From Reclinomonas americana ATCC 50394 (lineage: Eukaryota; Jakobida; Jakobea; Jakobida): a DNA stretch of 57,192 bases. The notes below the pieces were generated by a model, which saw only the letters and a list, made by a program, of their open reading frames with translations, was not told the origin of the DNA and ran no database searches. Within the stretch, counting starts at the first letter, position 1, and each line of letters begins with the position of its first letter. Positions 44,701 to 55,623 of this stretch are shown here, piece by piece. The position numbers were made by a program, and so were the translations under genes. The stretch spans positions 22,300-79,491 of the forward strand of contig PS015262.1 of assembly GCA_048213135.1 (NCBI GenBank). The letters run 5' to 3'.

Positions 44701-47700
44701 CCATGCGTTTCTGCAACTGCGCGTTGGTCTCCTGTTCGCGAGCGAGGCGCTCGCGAGTAGCCGCCAGTTCCTGTTGTGCGACTTGCAGCTCGTCTTCCAG
44801 TACCTGGCGTTCCTCGTGTACGCCGCGGACCTGGGAGGATAGAGGGGAGGGAGGGGAGAAGGGGGAAGGAGGGGGAAGGGAGGGGAGAAGGGGAGGAGGA
44901 AGGAAGAAGGTGAGCAACAAGGGAGGGAGAGGGAAACAGAGAAAAGAGAGAAAATAGGGGAAAGGAGAAGGGCGCAAGAGGGAAAGAAATGAAGAAGACA
45001 AAGGAGAAGGGGAAAAAGTAGAAGAGGCAGGAGAAAGGAAACGGAGTGAGCGGGACAAATAGAATGGAGGGAGAGGAAATGACAGAAGGAGAGAAACGGA
45101 CATGAAAGGAGGGGAGAATGAAGGGGGCATGAGAAAAAGAGAGAATGAAGACTTCGGGAACGGAGGAGGCAAAGGATAGGGGCAGAGGAAGAGGAAACCA
45201 GCGATTCGAAGGAAGACGAACGCAGATGACGGGAAAGAGAGTGGAAATAAAGAACCCACCAGAGACAGCGATGACAGACTACATGTGAATGGATCAAGCA
45301 GGAGATAGGAAGTAGATGTCGCACGCAAACAGAGGGGAGAGAGATATGAAAGAGAGATATAGGAAGAGAGACAGAGAGAATGGAAGAGAGAGAAAAAAAG
45401 AGAGTTAGGAAGAAGAGAGAGAGAGATTGAGTGCGCGCGCGACAGGGAGAGTGACAGAGAGAAAGAAAAAGAAAGTAGAATGGCGCTGCGAACAGAGAGA
45501 GAGAGAGAGAACAAAGGAAGACGAGAGATAGAGAGAGAAGAAAGACGGGAGAACGAGAGAGAGAAGAGCGCTGCAGAACCATGACAGCGACAAGCAACTG
45601 AAGGACAGAGCAAGCGCCCACTTCTGCACCTGCACCTCACCCCCCACCCCCTCACCTCCTGCTCCACCAAGTGATAGCGCTCCTGCACAGTNNNNNNNNN
45701 NNNNNNNNNNNNNNNNNNNNNNNNNNNNNNNNNNNNNNNNNNNNNNNNNNNNNNNNNNNNNNNNNNNNNNNNNNNNNNNNNNNNNNNNNNNNNNNNNNNN
45801 NNNNNNNNNNNNNNNNNNNNNNNNNNNNNNNNNNNNNNNNNNNNNNNNNNNNNNNNNNNNNNNNNNNNNNNNNNNNNNNNNNNNNNNNNNNNNNNNNNNN
45901 NNNNNNNNNNNNNNNNNNNNNNNNNNNNNNNNNNNNNNNNNNNNNNNNNNNNNNNNNNNNNNNNNNNNNNNNNNNNNNNNNNNNNNNNNNNNNNNNNNNN
46001 NNNNNNNNNNNNNNNNNNNNNNNNNNNNNNNNNNNNNNNNNNNNNNNNNNNNNNNNNNNNNNNNNNNNNNNNNNNNNNNNNNNNNNNNNNNNNNNNNNNN
46101 NNNNNNNNNNNNNNNNNNNNNNNNNNNNNNNNNNNNNNNNNNNNNNNNNNNNNNNNNNNNNNNNNNNNNNNNNNNNNNNNNNNNNNNNNNNNNNNNNNNN
46201 NNNNNNNNNNNNNNNNNNNNNNNNNNNNNNNNNNNNNNNNNNNACGCGACAGCTCCTGCAACATGTGCTCCGAGTTCTCCACTCGCGGCACCAGCTTTTG
46301 CGTCATCGAGTCGAACTCGGCCAGTGTGTTGAGACTGGCCTCGTACATGTTCATCACGCGCTCCAGCTCCTCGCGATGCTCCGCACGCACACGATGGAAC
46401 GAGGCGACCTCGACCAGCTGCGAACGGAACGAGTGCTCGCGGGTGGAGATTTCGCGCTGCAGACGCTCGATCTCGGTGCGCTGCTCGCCAATCAGCTTCT
46501 CGTACTGCGCCTTCTCCTCCGAGGCCACCGTGCGCTCCACCTCCTGCAGTGTCTGCCGCGAGCGGTACTCGACGAGCAGTGACTCGGCGGCACGTTGCCG
46601 CTTGGATCGTTGTTCCGCTGTGTGATGAGCAAGGGTGAGTGACGAGTGGGTACAGCAGTGGACGACTGGACTGCGAAGTGNNNNNNNNNNNNNNNNNNNN
46701 NNNNNNNNNNNNNNNNNNNNNNNNNNNNNNNNNNNNNNNNNNNNNNNNNNNNNNNNNNNNNNNNNNNNNNNNNNNNNNNNNNNNNNNNNNNNNNNNNNNN
46801 NNNNNNNNNNNNNNNNNNNNNNNNNNNNNNNNNNNNNNNNNNATGATACCCTTGGTCTCGCCGGAACTCTCGTCCGCCGTCAGTGCCTCCAGACGCCCCA
46901 TGGTAAGCGTCAACTCATCCTGCAGGCTCTTGGCGCGCTGCTCGGCCTCTCGCAAGGCGGTCTGTTGGGAGAAACGGTGTGAGAGAATCGAGCGTGACAC
47001 CTCCCTGCACAAAAAATCAATCACTGCACCTCATTGTGCTCGAGGCGGGCAGTCAGCTTGCCGTTCTGATCACGCAGCGACACAATCTCCTCGGCGCGCG
47101 ACTCCAGCTGCGCTCGCTGCTCGTTCTGCGAGTGCAACAGCACATCGCTGCCGGATACACCGCCGGCCAGGCGCTTCTCCAACTCTTGCAGACGCGCGGC
47201 ATCGTTTTGGAAAATCAGCAGCTGCGCCTCGGTACGGTTGAGGCGGTCGCGAGTGCGATGCAATTCGGACTCGGTGCTGGCCAGGCGGTCGAGGGCGACT
47301 TTTAGCTGGCCTTCCAGGGCGACCACGAACTAAAAGGGGGGGGGGGTAAGAGGAAGGGGTTAGGGGGAAGGGGGACACAGGGGAAAGGGGAAGGGAGATG
47401 GGGAAAGGAGGAAAAAAAGAGAAGTGAAAGAAAGTGCACAGAGAGGGTATGCGCGTGTCCAGTGGACCAGGAGCCGGAGAGAGAGAAAGAGATGGAGGAA
47501 GAGTACGTGTACAGAATAGAGAGTGACACGCAGAGCGCTCGTGTGTTTGTGCAAGACAGTGTAAGCGTGTGCAACGGATCAGGAGCCGGAGAGAGAGAGA
47601 GACACACACACACGGAGGAAGAGTGTGTGCAGAATAGAGAGTGACATGCAGAGCGCAGCGGTTTGTGCGAGAGAGTATGCGCCCAATGGACCAGCAGCCA

Positions 47701-48266
47701 GACAGACACATACGCAGAGTGCGTAAGGGAGAGCAGAGAGCGAGTGTGTTTGCAAGTGCTCAGTTGGTCGAGCACTCTCATCTATACTCTCTTCTCTTCA
47801 CACGCCCTCAACATATGCGTCTGTCTAGCTGATGGTCCATTGTGTACGTGAGAGTGTCTCCCTAGTGCACTCTCTTCCCTCTCATTCTCTCCCCCACTTT
47901 CTCTGCAACATGCGTCTCTGGCTGCTGGTCTATTATGCACTCACGCACTCTCTCTTTTTCTTTCTCTCTTACCTCTTCCGCATCATCCGCCACTGTCGGC
48001 GACGAGACCCCCGATGCACCAGCAGCAGCAGCAGAGGGACCCGACGGCGAGGTGACACCAAGGGAGGCCAGCACAGCTTGCGACGCGTCCGGCACTGTGC
48101 CGCCGCATTCGCGAATCGTGTGCTCGAGACGCGACAGTACGCGCGCCTGCTCGTCGACTTGTGCGCCCAGCGTGCGATCGCCAGTGGCGATGTATTGCTG
48201 GCGGAGGGCAGTGAAGCGGTCCAGGGTGGTGGCGAACTCGCGGAGGGCGGATTCGAGGGCGGCGCC
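32773..48266 (-). CDS. Giant coiled-coil protein (about 3000 residues visible)
   Basis: About thirty exons, nearly all heptad-repeat coiled coil rich in Gln, Glu, Ala and Leu, interrupted by eight gaps. From the 5' side: 48266-47968 (LESALREFATTLDRFTALRQ, then an Ala/Ser linker), 47330-47030, 46964-46843, 46618-46244, 44830-44127, and a chain of small exons to 39490. A 126-bp tandem array follows at 37713-36521, then more coiled coil, a Ser run, and a Pro/Gln-rich tail (YQPQQQQQQQQQQ) ending GWNPR, stop 32773-32775. Exon joins checked (for example 44126, 43983, 43624, 42194, 39772, 35765) are phase 2 and mostly fall at a Gln or Glu followed by Leu. There is no motor, kinase or membrane segment. 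The gene start is not found; it lies upstream of 48266. The segment 40976-41491 is on the opposite strand and probably belongs here in inverted orientation. A scaffold role (basal body, Golgi or nuclear pore) is possible but cannot be assigned. Confidence 0.8.
36521..37713 (-). repeat. 126-bp coding tandem repeat (42-residue coiled-coil unit), about 9.5 copies
   Basis: Nine full units plus a partial one encode variants of LATSEEHGQQLTAELATARE followed by QLAASGQEGHQLGEQIATLK and QQ, exactly 42 residues or six heptads. The GQEGH core occurs nine times at 126-bp spacing. Units differ mainly at EEHGQQ/EEEGKQ, T/A and A/V positions. High similarity between units implies recent expansion or ongoing homogenisation. 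Confidence 0.95.
41044..41491 (+). CDS. Coiled-coil exons on an apparently inverted contig
   Basis: Two exons on the plus strand: 41044-41106 (LNSELGTTRADIMSLSSNVQ) and 41181-41491 (LKSEIGSLQSTVQQLEGDKA, then RLEKSLADAEKAQQAQ). The intron between them (41107-41180) is phase 2 at a Gln-Leu junction. A further intron beginning GTTGCG follows base 40976. Composition, intron phase and the LKSE-x-S-x-x-STVQ module all match the surrounding minus-strand giant coiled-coil gene. The segment is bounded by gaps on both sides (40169-40975 and 41492-41977), so it is best read as part of that gene with the contig placed backwards. Confidence 0.75.
42319..43137 (-). repeat. Tandem duplication of an intron-plus-exon unit in the coiled-coil gene
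   Basis: A unit of about 215-220 bp containing one intron and one exon appears at 42319-42523 and again at 42918-43137, separated by the gap 42524-42917. The exon copies (LSTAQSTVQTLSAAKVELEG / LSTAQTTVQTLSAAKVELEG) differ at only a few bases, and the intron copies are also similar. A more diverged exon copy is at 42318-42194. The gap may contain further copies. Confidence 0.85.
44840..45620 (+). repeat. Purine-rich intron (about 780 bp)
   Basis: The plus strand is almost entirely A/G with GGGAGG, GAAAG and GAGAGA blocks, between the coiled-coil exon ending at about 44833 and the exon piece at 45658-45691. On the sense strand it is a pyrimidine tract. No additional exon is evident; long open frames here encode only low-complexity Ser/Leu/Pro or Arg/Glu. 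Confidence 0.75.
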
Positions 48267-49161
48267 TGGAAAGGGGAGAGGGATAAAAGGGGAAAGGAGA
48301 GGGGTGAGAATGAGAACGAAACAGGCATTTAAAGGATGTGATAAGGGCAGCGAAGAATCGGAAGAGATGAGGGAAAAGAATGGGGAGAAGTGGCGAGGCA
48401 ACTCAAGATGAGAGTCGAATGAAAGGAAGGAGAAAAGGAATGAGAACCAGGCAGTCAAATGAGGGCACCGAAGAGAGAGGGGAAAGAAAAGTGGCAAAGA
48501 AAGGAAACAGAGAAGAAAGAGAGGGGAGAGAAACAGTGAGACAAGAGAAGAGCGCGACGTGAACGGAGAAGAGAAGAGGGAAAGGAGGAAGAGAACCAGA
48601 GGAAGGGGAAGAAAGAGTGGAAAGAGACAGGGAAGAACAGCCCTTCCTCCCCCCAGCTTGTTTCGTTCGCTGTCTGGTCTCTTGCCTCCCCCGTCCCCTT
48701 CCAGTTGCCTTTCACCTGCTGTCGTGGACTGTTTCTTTCTCATTCTCTCTCTCTCTCTCTCTCTCTGTGGAAACAGAAGAAAGAGTAAAAGGGTGAATCG
48801 AGAATCAGTGAGTGTCTCGCAACAACCGTCGAGAAACAGAAACTGAAGCATGCGAACGACAGAGTGCAACGAATCAATGCATGCAAGAGCACACCACACG
48901 CACTCTCTTCTCTCTCAACGAACGCATACGCGCGCAAGAGAGACACTCAATACAATGCGTCACCTCAGACTCACACACAACGCGCGCAATCTCACTCTTC
49001 TCTCTCTCTCTCTTTCTCTCTCTCNNNNNNNNNNNNNNNNNNNNNNNNNNNNNNNNNNNNNNNNNNNNNNNNNNNNNNNNNNNNNNNNNNNNNNNNNNNN
49101 NNNNNNNNNNNNNNNNNNNNNNNNNNNNNNNNNCTCTCACACTCACTCACACTCTCACTCC

Positions 49162-49202
<41 letters not shown>

Positions 49203-49204
49203 AG
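48267..49204. other. Unresolved region between divergent genes
   Basis: This 938-bp stretch lies between the first recognised exon of the minus-strand coiled-coil gene and the first recognised exon of the plus-strand armadillo-like gene. It should contain both gene starts. It consists of a purine-rich block (48270-48640), a pyrimidine-rich block (48645-48765), mixed sequence with ATGs (48780-48975), (CT)n flanking the gap 49025-49133, and (CT)n to 49200. I could not choose a start codon for either gene. Confidence 0.55.
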
Positions 49205-52200
49205 TACGCCGACTCCTTCAGCCCTGTGGACACTGCCGCCACTGGAGCAACGCCGCCTCCTCCTGTGGTTCCTCCGCTCTTGCTCTCCTCCTCGCAGCCA
49301 CCCTCGTCCTCTCTCGCTGCTGGTTCTGCGGCGCCTGCGGCGGTGGGCGCGGCAGTGGCGGCGGGTGTGGCGGTGCAGCCACGACGGTCGCCGCGTGGGG
49401 TGCCGTATGGTGAGTCAGGGAGGGAGAGAAGGAGGGAGGGAGGGAGGGAAAGGGAGAGGGAGAGAGGGGAGGGAGAAAGATTGTTGCTGTGTACTGTGAG
49501 ATGAAGACTTGAGGTCGGCAGAGAGACGCAAATTGCGATTGTTGCTGCTGAGAGATACCTGTTGTCACGGACGTGAGGGAGGCTCCAGAGAAACGCCGTG
49601 TGTATGGTGAATGAGCTGCCTCGTTCGCGTGGTGAGCAGAGGCACAGATTGCGATTGTTGCTGTTCACTGTGAGATAGCTGTTGTCAAGGACTTGAGGGA
49701 GCCTCAGAAGGATCACTGCCTTTGTTTGCGTGGTGGGCAGAGAGGCGCAGATTGCGGTTGTTGCTGTGCATTGTGGGTTAGATGTTGTCGAGGACTTGAG
49801 AGAGAGCCTCAGAAGAAGCACCTTGCAGGGGTGAAATATCTGCCTCGTTCGCAAAGTCCTTGACAACAGCTATCTCACAGTGAAGTGCTGCATGTTGCGA
49901 CTGTTGCTGTGCACTGTGGGTTACCTGTTGTCAAGGACTTGAGAAAGGCTCAAGAGGAACACCTTGAGCAAAGTGAGATAGAGCTGCCTGAGACTGCTGC
50001 TGTGCATTGTGAAATAGCTGTTGTCGAGGACTTGAGAGAGAGCCTCAGTAGAATCACCATGCGCAGTTAGAAATTTTTTGCCTCGTGTGGATACTTCCGA
50101 AGAGTCTACATTGCGTGTTGATGCCATGCACTCGTTGCCAAGTCCCACTGTGACTAGCATGCCCCTATCGAAAGTGAGGCAGTGACAGAAGCTGCTGCCA
50201 CTTTGCATGCGTGGGCGGTACCCGCTCTCTCCCCTGATGTGTTATTGTTGCTCTGTCTCTCTATTCGTCTGTGCCCATTTGTTTTCCGAGCTTGTCCTTA
50301 TTTTTCCTCTCCCTTGTACCTTCGCCTTTTCTTTCGCTCTCCTTCCCCCCTCCCCCTCCCTCNNNNNNNNNNNNNNNNNNNNGTACCGTCCTCTCCTCCT
50401 CTGTAGTTGTTTAGTTGTCGTCTCTCTCTCTTCTTCTTCGTTCGTCGTCGTCGTTCGTTTCGTTTCGTTCGTCTCTTCTTCTTCTTCTCTCTCGTCTTCT
50501 TCTTCTCTCCTCCCTCCCCTCCCCTCCCCTCCCCCTCCCCCCCCCCCCTCTCCCTCCCACAGCCAGCCGCACCCTGGTCAACCGCGTCCCCGCCCCGCCC
50601 GTCATTTACCAAAACTCAGCCACGCAAGCCATCGTCTCGCCTCGCATCGCCGCCTCAGGCATTCTCGAGGCGAGCGCCGACGAGATGTCGTCGTCCGCCT
50701 CGTCGTCACTGGACCGGCGGCAGAGCTCCATGTCGTCCATGTCGAGCAGCATGACGGACTTTGACAAGTCGTTTTCGCAGTTGACTGGTGGTGCTGGTGG
50801 CAGTGCTGGTGAGTTGAATCTCAAGAAAGAGAGCGAGAGGGGGAAGAGGGAAAGGGAGGGCGAAGGGAGAGAGTGATGGGAATGAGAGGGAGAAAGAGAA
50901 AGAGAGAGAGAGAGAGTGAGCACTATTCTACCCCTCCTGTCACCTGTCTCTCCTCTCTATCCACAATCAGAGAAAGAGAGAGAGAGAGGTGTAAAAGCGT
51001 GCACGTTCCTCTTATTCATCTCTTCCCTTCCCTCATCATCTCTCACTCTCTCGCTCTCTTCTTCTTCTTTCTTCTCTCTTTCACCCTTTCCCCTTTCCCC
51101 CTTCCTCACCAACTCACCTCTTCTTCGTGGCCTTTGCCTTCCACCCCAGGTGGTACGCTGGAGGAGCGACGGCGCAAGGTGGCCCTCACCGTGGAGAGCC
51201 TCAAATCGCAAACTCATACTGCGCTCCACGCGGCATCAACGCGCTCTCTCTCCACCGTCACCGAGGGCTCGGCCGGCATTCAGCGCATTCTCGACGGCTT
51301 GCGTGCACTGCGCATGTCCGCGCCTCGTTGCGTTTCGCTCACCTACTTGGCATTTTCCTGCCTCTCTTCTCAACCATGTGCACTCCAGCTGTCGACACGA
51401 CGGTGGAGGAGTGGCACGCCACATTCGATGATGTGTTCCGAACATCGGAGGGTGTCAAAATCCTTGTGCACTTTTTCAGCATCCGTTCCTCCTCCTCGCT
51501 GCGACAAGCCATTCTTGAGTTTCTCGAGATTCTCGGTGCGAGGGCTGTCCGCTACCCAGACAGAGATATATGCTTTGATGAGTGACTTTTTCTTTCCTTG
51601 CAGCGCACAGTGACGCCCTGCAACCCAAGGACATCCGTGCTCTGGTTCCGCTGCTGATTGCAGACGAAGAGGTTCTTGAGTTGATGTGTTAGATAAGAGA
51701 CGAATATGACATGCTCACTCTTCCAACTCAACTGCAGATCAGCAAACCGGCTGCTGCGCTGATTGGATGCGCCGGTGTGTTCTTTATTTTCTGCAGCACG
51801 ACATCCACACGTTCGGGGGAATTGACATTCATGTGTTTACAGCACACAACAGGAAGCCGGTGCAAGATGCTGTGCGCAGTGAGAACGGCATTGCAGCGCT
51901 GTTGATGATATTGAAGGATCACGACAAGGATGTGCTGCATCGGCAGGCGGCGGCCGGTGCGCTTGCCAACTTGAGTTGCGCCACAACTCCCTCCCGTCCC
52001 CCCGTCGTATTCGATATGCTGCTGACCAGCCTGGCAATATATAGTCTACGAGAACTACAAGAACGCTCGTCTGGTCCTGCACTGGCTTCCGGTGGTGGTG
52101 CGCTCGCTGCTGCCGATGCCGGGTCGAGATATTGCGCCGCTGCTCTTCCGTATGATTGGCAACATTGGTGTGTGTGTACATGCACGGGTTGGCCACTCAT

Positions 52201-53275
52201 GAATGCAAGCTCGGCTAACCACGATGCAGCCGCGGATGCGCGTCTGATCAGCAAGCTGTTGAAGGAGACCGAGTTGATGATTGCTCTGTGCACGGCCTAT
52301 GACGGCTCCGATGCCCCCGATGTTGCGTCGCGTGTCTTTTTATGGTCAAGGGAGTGCATCGTGCATGACTCATCGCTGTGCTGCAGACGGCTGTGTCGGA
52401 TCCACTGTTTGTCAAGCGGCGCGCCGAGGCTGCGTGGGCGCTCTCCAACATTGGTTTGTCTGCATGCCTCCACAGTGGTGAATGTAGTTGAAGCGAACTT
52501 ACGCAGTGTCACGTGCAGTGTCTTCCAGTTGGATGAGCAAGTCGGCCGGCAAGCAGCGTGTGCGAGATGGACGCATGAGCATTCGCGCACGTCTCACCAG
52601 CGAGTCCGCGAGTCGCCACGTGGTGCTGTTTGACCAGTTGAATCTGAGTGAGAGACCACAAATCACCGAGGTCGACTTGTGTGCGGCATCTGCGGCTCTG
52701 TTTGCGTCGCTCGGTGCGTTCTGCGAAGGAAGAAAAAAGGGTAGCTTGGTCTGCAGTTGCTGATTACAATTCTCCTCCCCGGCAGCCTACGGCAACGACG
52801 ATGATCGTGCACACATGGCGCACGATTTGCCCAAGACCGTCGAGCATCTCTGCCACGCGCTCGGTGTGCAGGCATCGGAGGGTTAGTGGCGGTGGGTTTG
52901 GGCGAGATGCCAGAGCAAGGTGGTCTGACTCGCGATTCTGCAGTTCTCTCACGAAGCGCCGCGCGTGCTCTACTCAACCTGTGTTGCGTCATTGGTTCGA
53001 GTCTGCTCATGTTTCTCACGGCTGTTCTCATTCGTTGCGGTGATGCAGTCACGTTTGTGCCGTTTGGACAGGTGCGGCAGAGGGGATTGAAGGGGTTCTG
53101 CGATTGTTTTTGTTTCTCATCCACAGGTGTGCAGCCGCTACCTGCCGAGCAGCTCGGCCGAGCACGAGCGGCACTGGAAACAGCCTCAAAGAGTGAGGGC
53201 GTGTCACCCGACACACAAGAATACGCGAGGCTGGCGTTACAGGTGCCAGCATTCGCCGACGTGCAGGCAGTGTGA
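49205..53275 (+). CDS. Armadillo/HEAT-like repeat protein, 5' incomplete
   Basis: Exons that keep frame: 49205-49409 (Ala/Ser/Pro-rich linker), 50563-50808 (Ser-rich), 51150-51326 (LEERRRKVALTVESLKSQTH), 51389-51535 (helical, LVHFFSIRSSSSLRQAILEF), 51604 onward and several small exons to 53275. Later exons carry armadillo-like helices: ENGIAALLMILKDHDKDVLH with RQAAAGALANLSC, NARLVLHWLPVVVRSLLP and RRAEAAWALSNI. Donor 51327 is GTTGCG and restores frame. The last exon (about 53128-53275) ends LQVPAFADVQAV, stop TGA 53273-53275. No catalytic domain is visible; such proteins are usually protein-binding scaffolds. The start is upstream of 49205, possibly in the gap 49025-49133. The intron 49410-50562 is unusually long and holds a degenerate minisatellite. 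The exact subfamily is not recognised. Confidence 0.72.
49520..50065 (+). repeat. Degenerate ~100-bp minisatellite with one inverted segment
   Basis: Five direct copies of a core with GATTGTTGCTGTGCACTGTG, then a TGTTGTCAAGGACTTGAGAG block and GAGCCTCAGAAG, begin near 49524, 49649, 49748, 49896 and 49992. The segment at about 49855-49888 (AAGTCCTTGACAACAGCTAT and following) is the same core in reverse orientation. It lies in the long intron of the armadillo-like gene. It is not CRISPR-like: spacing and repeat identity are irregular. Confidence 0.75.
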
Positions 53276-53362
53276 TAGGAAGGGCTGTGAGTGGCTCCAA
53301 AGTAAATGCGAAGCGATCCATCAACCCTTGATTAGGCAGCGACAAACGTCGAACATCGCCGC

Positions 53363-54087
53363 ATGTCCTTCCCACCTGTCCCAATCAACCGCATGCTTGC
53401 AAGTGGAGAGAAGAAACGCATCGGGCACGCCAAGTGCGAGGTCTGCACGGAGAACCTCTCCAAGTACAAGTGCCCACACTGCACACTGGTATAGTTGCGT
53501 GACATAAAAACACAATGCATGCACGATGAATGCTGCATGCTGACTGCAAGCAACGCATGCATTCAGCTGTTCTCTGGTGTGCTTCAAGCAGCACAAAGGT
53601 AAGAGAAAGAGCTATACCCTCTCTACCTCTCCCTCTTCTCCCTTCTCATGTCCTTGCTCAGCGGTCGACGAAGGCTCGTCAGCTCCCTGTCGCGGACTGT
53701 CATCTTCAGCAGATCAACAGTCGGCGATGGGTGCTCGAGGCACAGACAAGGCCGAGAAGGAGGAGACAGATGAGGATCGCCTCGTGTTGAGCGATGCGCA
53801 GCTGGCTTGCTTGAGTGAGTGTGTCAAGGCTTCCTTCGTGTTGTCACACACTGACACTCTCTAACGAAGGCAACCCGTCTCTCATTCGCCGCCTGGCCGA
53901 TCCGGAACTGCAACGCGTGTTGCATCTCATTGACAGCGCCGTGGAGGTGCTTCCCAACGGACGACGTGTGGATCAGCGAGAGCACGTGCTGCGCGAGTGG
54001 TTGGCGGTGCCTGAATTCCGCGAGGTGGCCGACGAGATGCTGCAGGCTGTTGGTGTGCGGCCAATCGACAAGCAGGAGATTGAGTGA
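53363..54087 (+). CDS. ZNHIT3: Zinc finger HIT domain-containing protein 3, 177 aa
   Basis: ZNHIT3 (yeast Hit1) is a box C/D snoRNP assembly factor. Four exons keep frame: 53363-53493, 53567-53598, 53662-53814 and 53870-54087. The N-terminal HIT zinc finger shows CEVCTENLSKYKCPHCTLVY followed by CSLVCFKQHK, the expected C-x2-C...C-x2-C...C-x3-C...H pattern. The first intron has the donor GTTGCG, which exactly restores the family motif (VYCSLVCFKQHK). The C-terminal part (NPSLIRRLADPELQRVLHLI, then LREWLAVPEFREVADEML) matches the ZNHIT3 C-terminal helical region that binds NUFIP in known orthologues. The length is close to the human protein (about 155 aa). It follows the armadillo-like gene by 87 bp and converges on POLR1A. 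Confidence 0.93.
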
Positions 54088-54310
54088 GCCCTTGGTACTC
54101 GGCAGCATGCAAGCGACATCACCACCAAGACGCTCGAGACAGTCGAGCATGCCTGGTCACGGTTGTGGATGAGCAACAGCTTGCGTTACATGCGTGCGCA
54201 ATGTCGCACGCGCGAGAGAGAGAGAGATAGACGAGTGTAATCCCGCCACAGCAAGTCTATGACTAACGGCAGGTTTAATTCCACTTCTGTCACCATCGGC
54301 ACGGGCCACC
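54088..54310. other. Convergent 3' intergenic region
   Basis: 223 bp between the ZNHIT3 stop (plus) and the RNA polymerase I stop (minus), including a short GA run near 54211-54225. No canonical AATAAA and no gene seen. Confidence 0.55.
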
Positions 54311-55596
54311 TCATGAGAGTGGGTGCCTCAATTCAAATGCTCCTGTGCCACTCTTGATCGGAATGCCCATGACCAAGTTGGCAGCCGGCGTGCGCAACGT
54401 ATCCACGTCTCCGCAACTGCACGTAGAAGGAGATCGTTTCAGTAACCTTTGTTCTCACTCGCGCACTCGCTCTCTCTCTCTCTCATTCACATGCACTCTC
54501 TCTCTCTCTCACGCACTCACTCACTCACTCTCTCTCTCTCTCTCACACTCACACACACTCCGTCATTCACTCCCTCACTCCTTTCTCTTTCTACTCGTCT
54601 CTCCTCCATTTCCTTCCCCCTCTCTCCTCCATTTCCTTCCCCCTCTCTCCTCCATTCTCTTTCTCCCCCTCGCCACCACGCAACAGTGCTGCATCCGTGA
54701 GGAACTTGACGGTAGTTTCGTACGACATTTTCAGGAACGGCGACACGTGCGCCGTCATGCCAATGCGATTGAAGCCCTTCCAGCCACCCTCGAATGTCTG
54801 CGTTCACCTCAAGTGAGCAAAGAGACGAAATCAAGTCTCTCTGCCATCATGCATCGCAAACGCACCGCATAATCGGCAATGAGCTGCAAGTGTCTCCAAT
54901 CGACAGTGATGCCGTAGGCGTCGAACACACCCTTCAGCTCACGCGTGATCAGAGTTCTGCATTACACGGACAGTGAGTATCAATCTGAGAGGTCGTAAGT
55001 GTGTGCGAGAGTACATACCTGGCCGCCTCCACGCCATAGGTGTTGAGGATGGCGCGCACATCATTGCAGTACAGCGAGTTCACGTCGAGAATGTCGGAGC
55101 GCTGCCAGATGGCCGGGAAATTGGCGCCGGTCACGTTGAGCACAAACTGTGAAGACGGGATCAGTCAGAGAGTGCATTCCAGGATCCCGCAATAACAATA
55201 CACTCCCGATCTTTTCCCAATGCAGAGTGCACTTGCTTTCCCTCTTGTCGCTCGTCTCCATCTTCGACTTTGCTCTCTCTCCCTCTCTTTCTCTCTCCTT
55301 CTCTCCGATTCCCCCCTTCCTCTCTCCCCTGTCGCTCATCTCAATCATCGACTTCCCTCTCTCTCTCTCCCTTTCCCCTTTTCTCTCACCTGTCCCCCTT
55401 CTCTCACTCTCTGCTTCCCCCTTCCTTTTCCCTTCCTTTTCCCTTCTCCCTTCCCCCTTCTCACCTGCATGGACGTGCCCTCCTGCTTCTCCGTCAGCGT
55501 GCAGTTGGAGATGCCGCGCGTGCTTGTCAGCAGCACCTTGGCCGCCACCGACTCGGCCACCGAGAGAACCAACACCTTTTTCTCCATGGCAGAGTG
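54311..55596 (-). CDS. POLR1A: RNA polymerase I largest subunit, C-terminal part
   Basis: The catalytic subunit of Pol I, which transcribes rRNA genes in the nucleolus. Visible 5' to 3': exon 55596-55465 (HSAMEKKVLVLSVAESVAAK, then LLTSTRGISNCTLTEKQEGT), then VLNVTGANFPAIWQRSDILD with VNSLYCNDVRAILNTYGVEA, the signature C-terminal block of RPA190. Next come TFEGGWKGFNRIGMTAHVSP with FLKMSYETTVKFLTDA, then DTLRTPAANLVMGIPIKSGT and the terminal GTGAFELRHPLS, stop 54311-54313. The human protein ends in a comparable GTGLFELKQPL. Introns contain heavy (CT)n/(GA)n tracts. The upstream part falls in the gap 55662-56128; a matching upstream segment is on the opposite strand at 56129-57075. Confidence 0.93.
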
Positions 55597-55623
55597 CTGA
55601 CCAACACAAGAGCCCGACATGAG

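Noticed and set aside
44840-45620. Long open frames of Ser/Leu/Pro (minus) or Arg/Glu/Lys (plus).
   Set aside because: They come from an almost pure purine/pyrimidine tract, which lacks stop codons by composition. Exons on both sides join without it.
48850-49024. ATG-initiated plus-strand frames that could be the first exon of the armadillo-like gene.
   Set aside because: The translations are His/Thr/Ser low-complexity with no convincing donor, and the gap 49025-49133 prevents a decision.
49520-50065. Possible CRISPR or coding repeat.
   Set aside because: Copies are degenerate, spacing is irregular, one copy is inverted, and no reading frame persists through the units.
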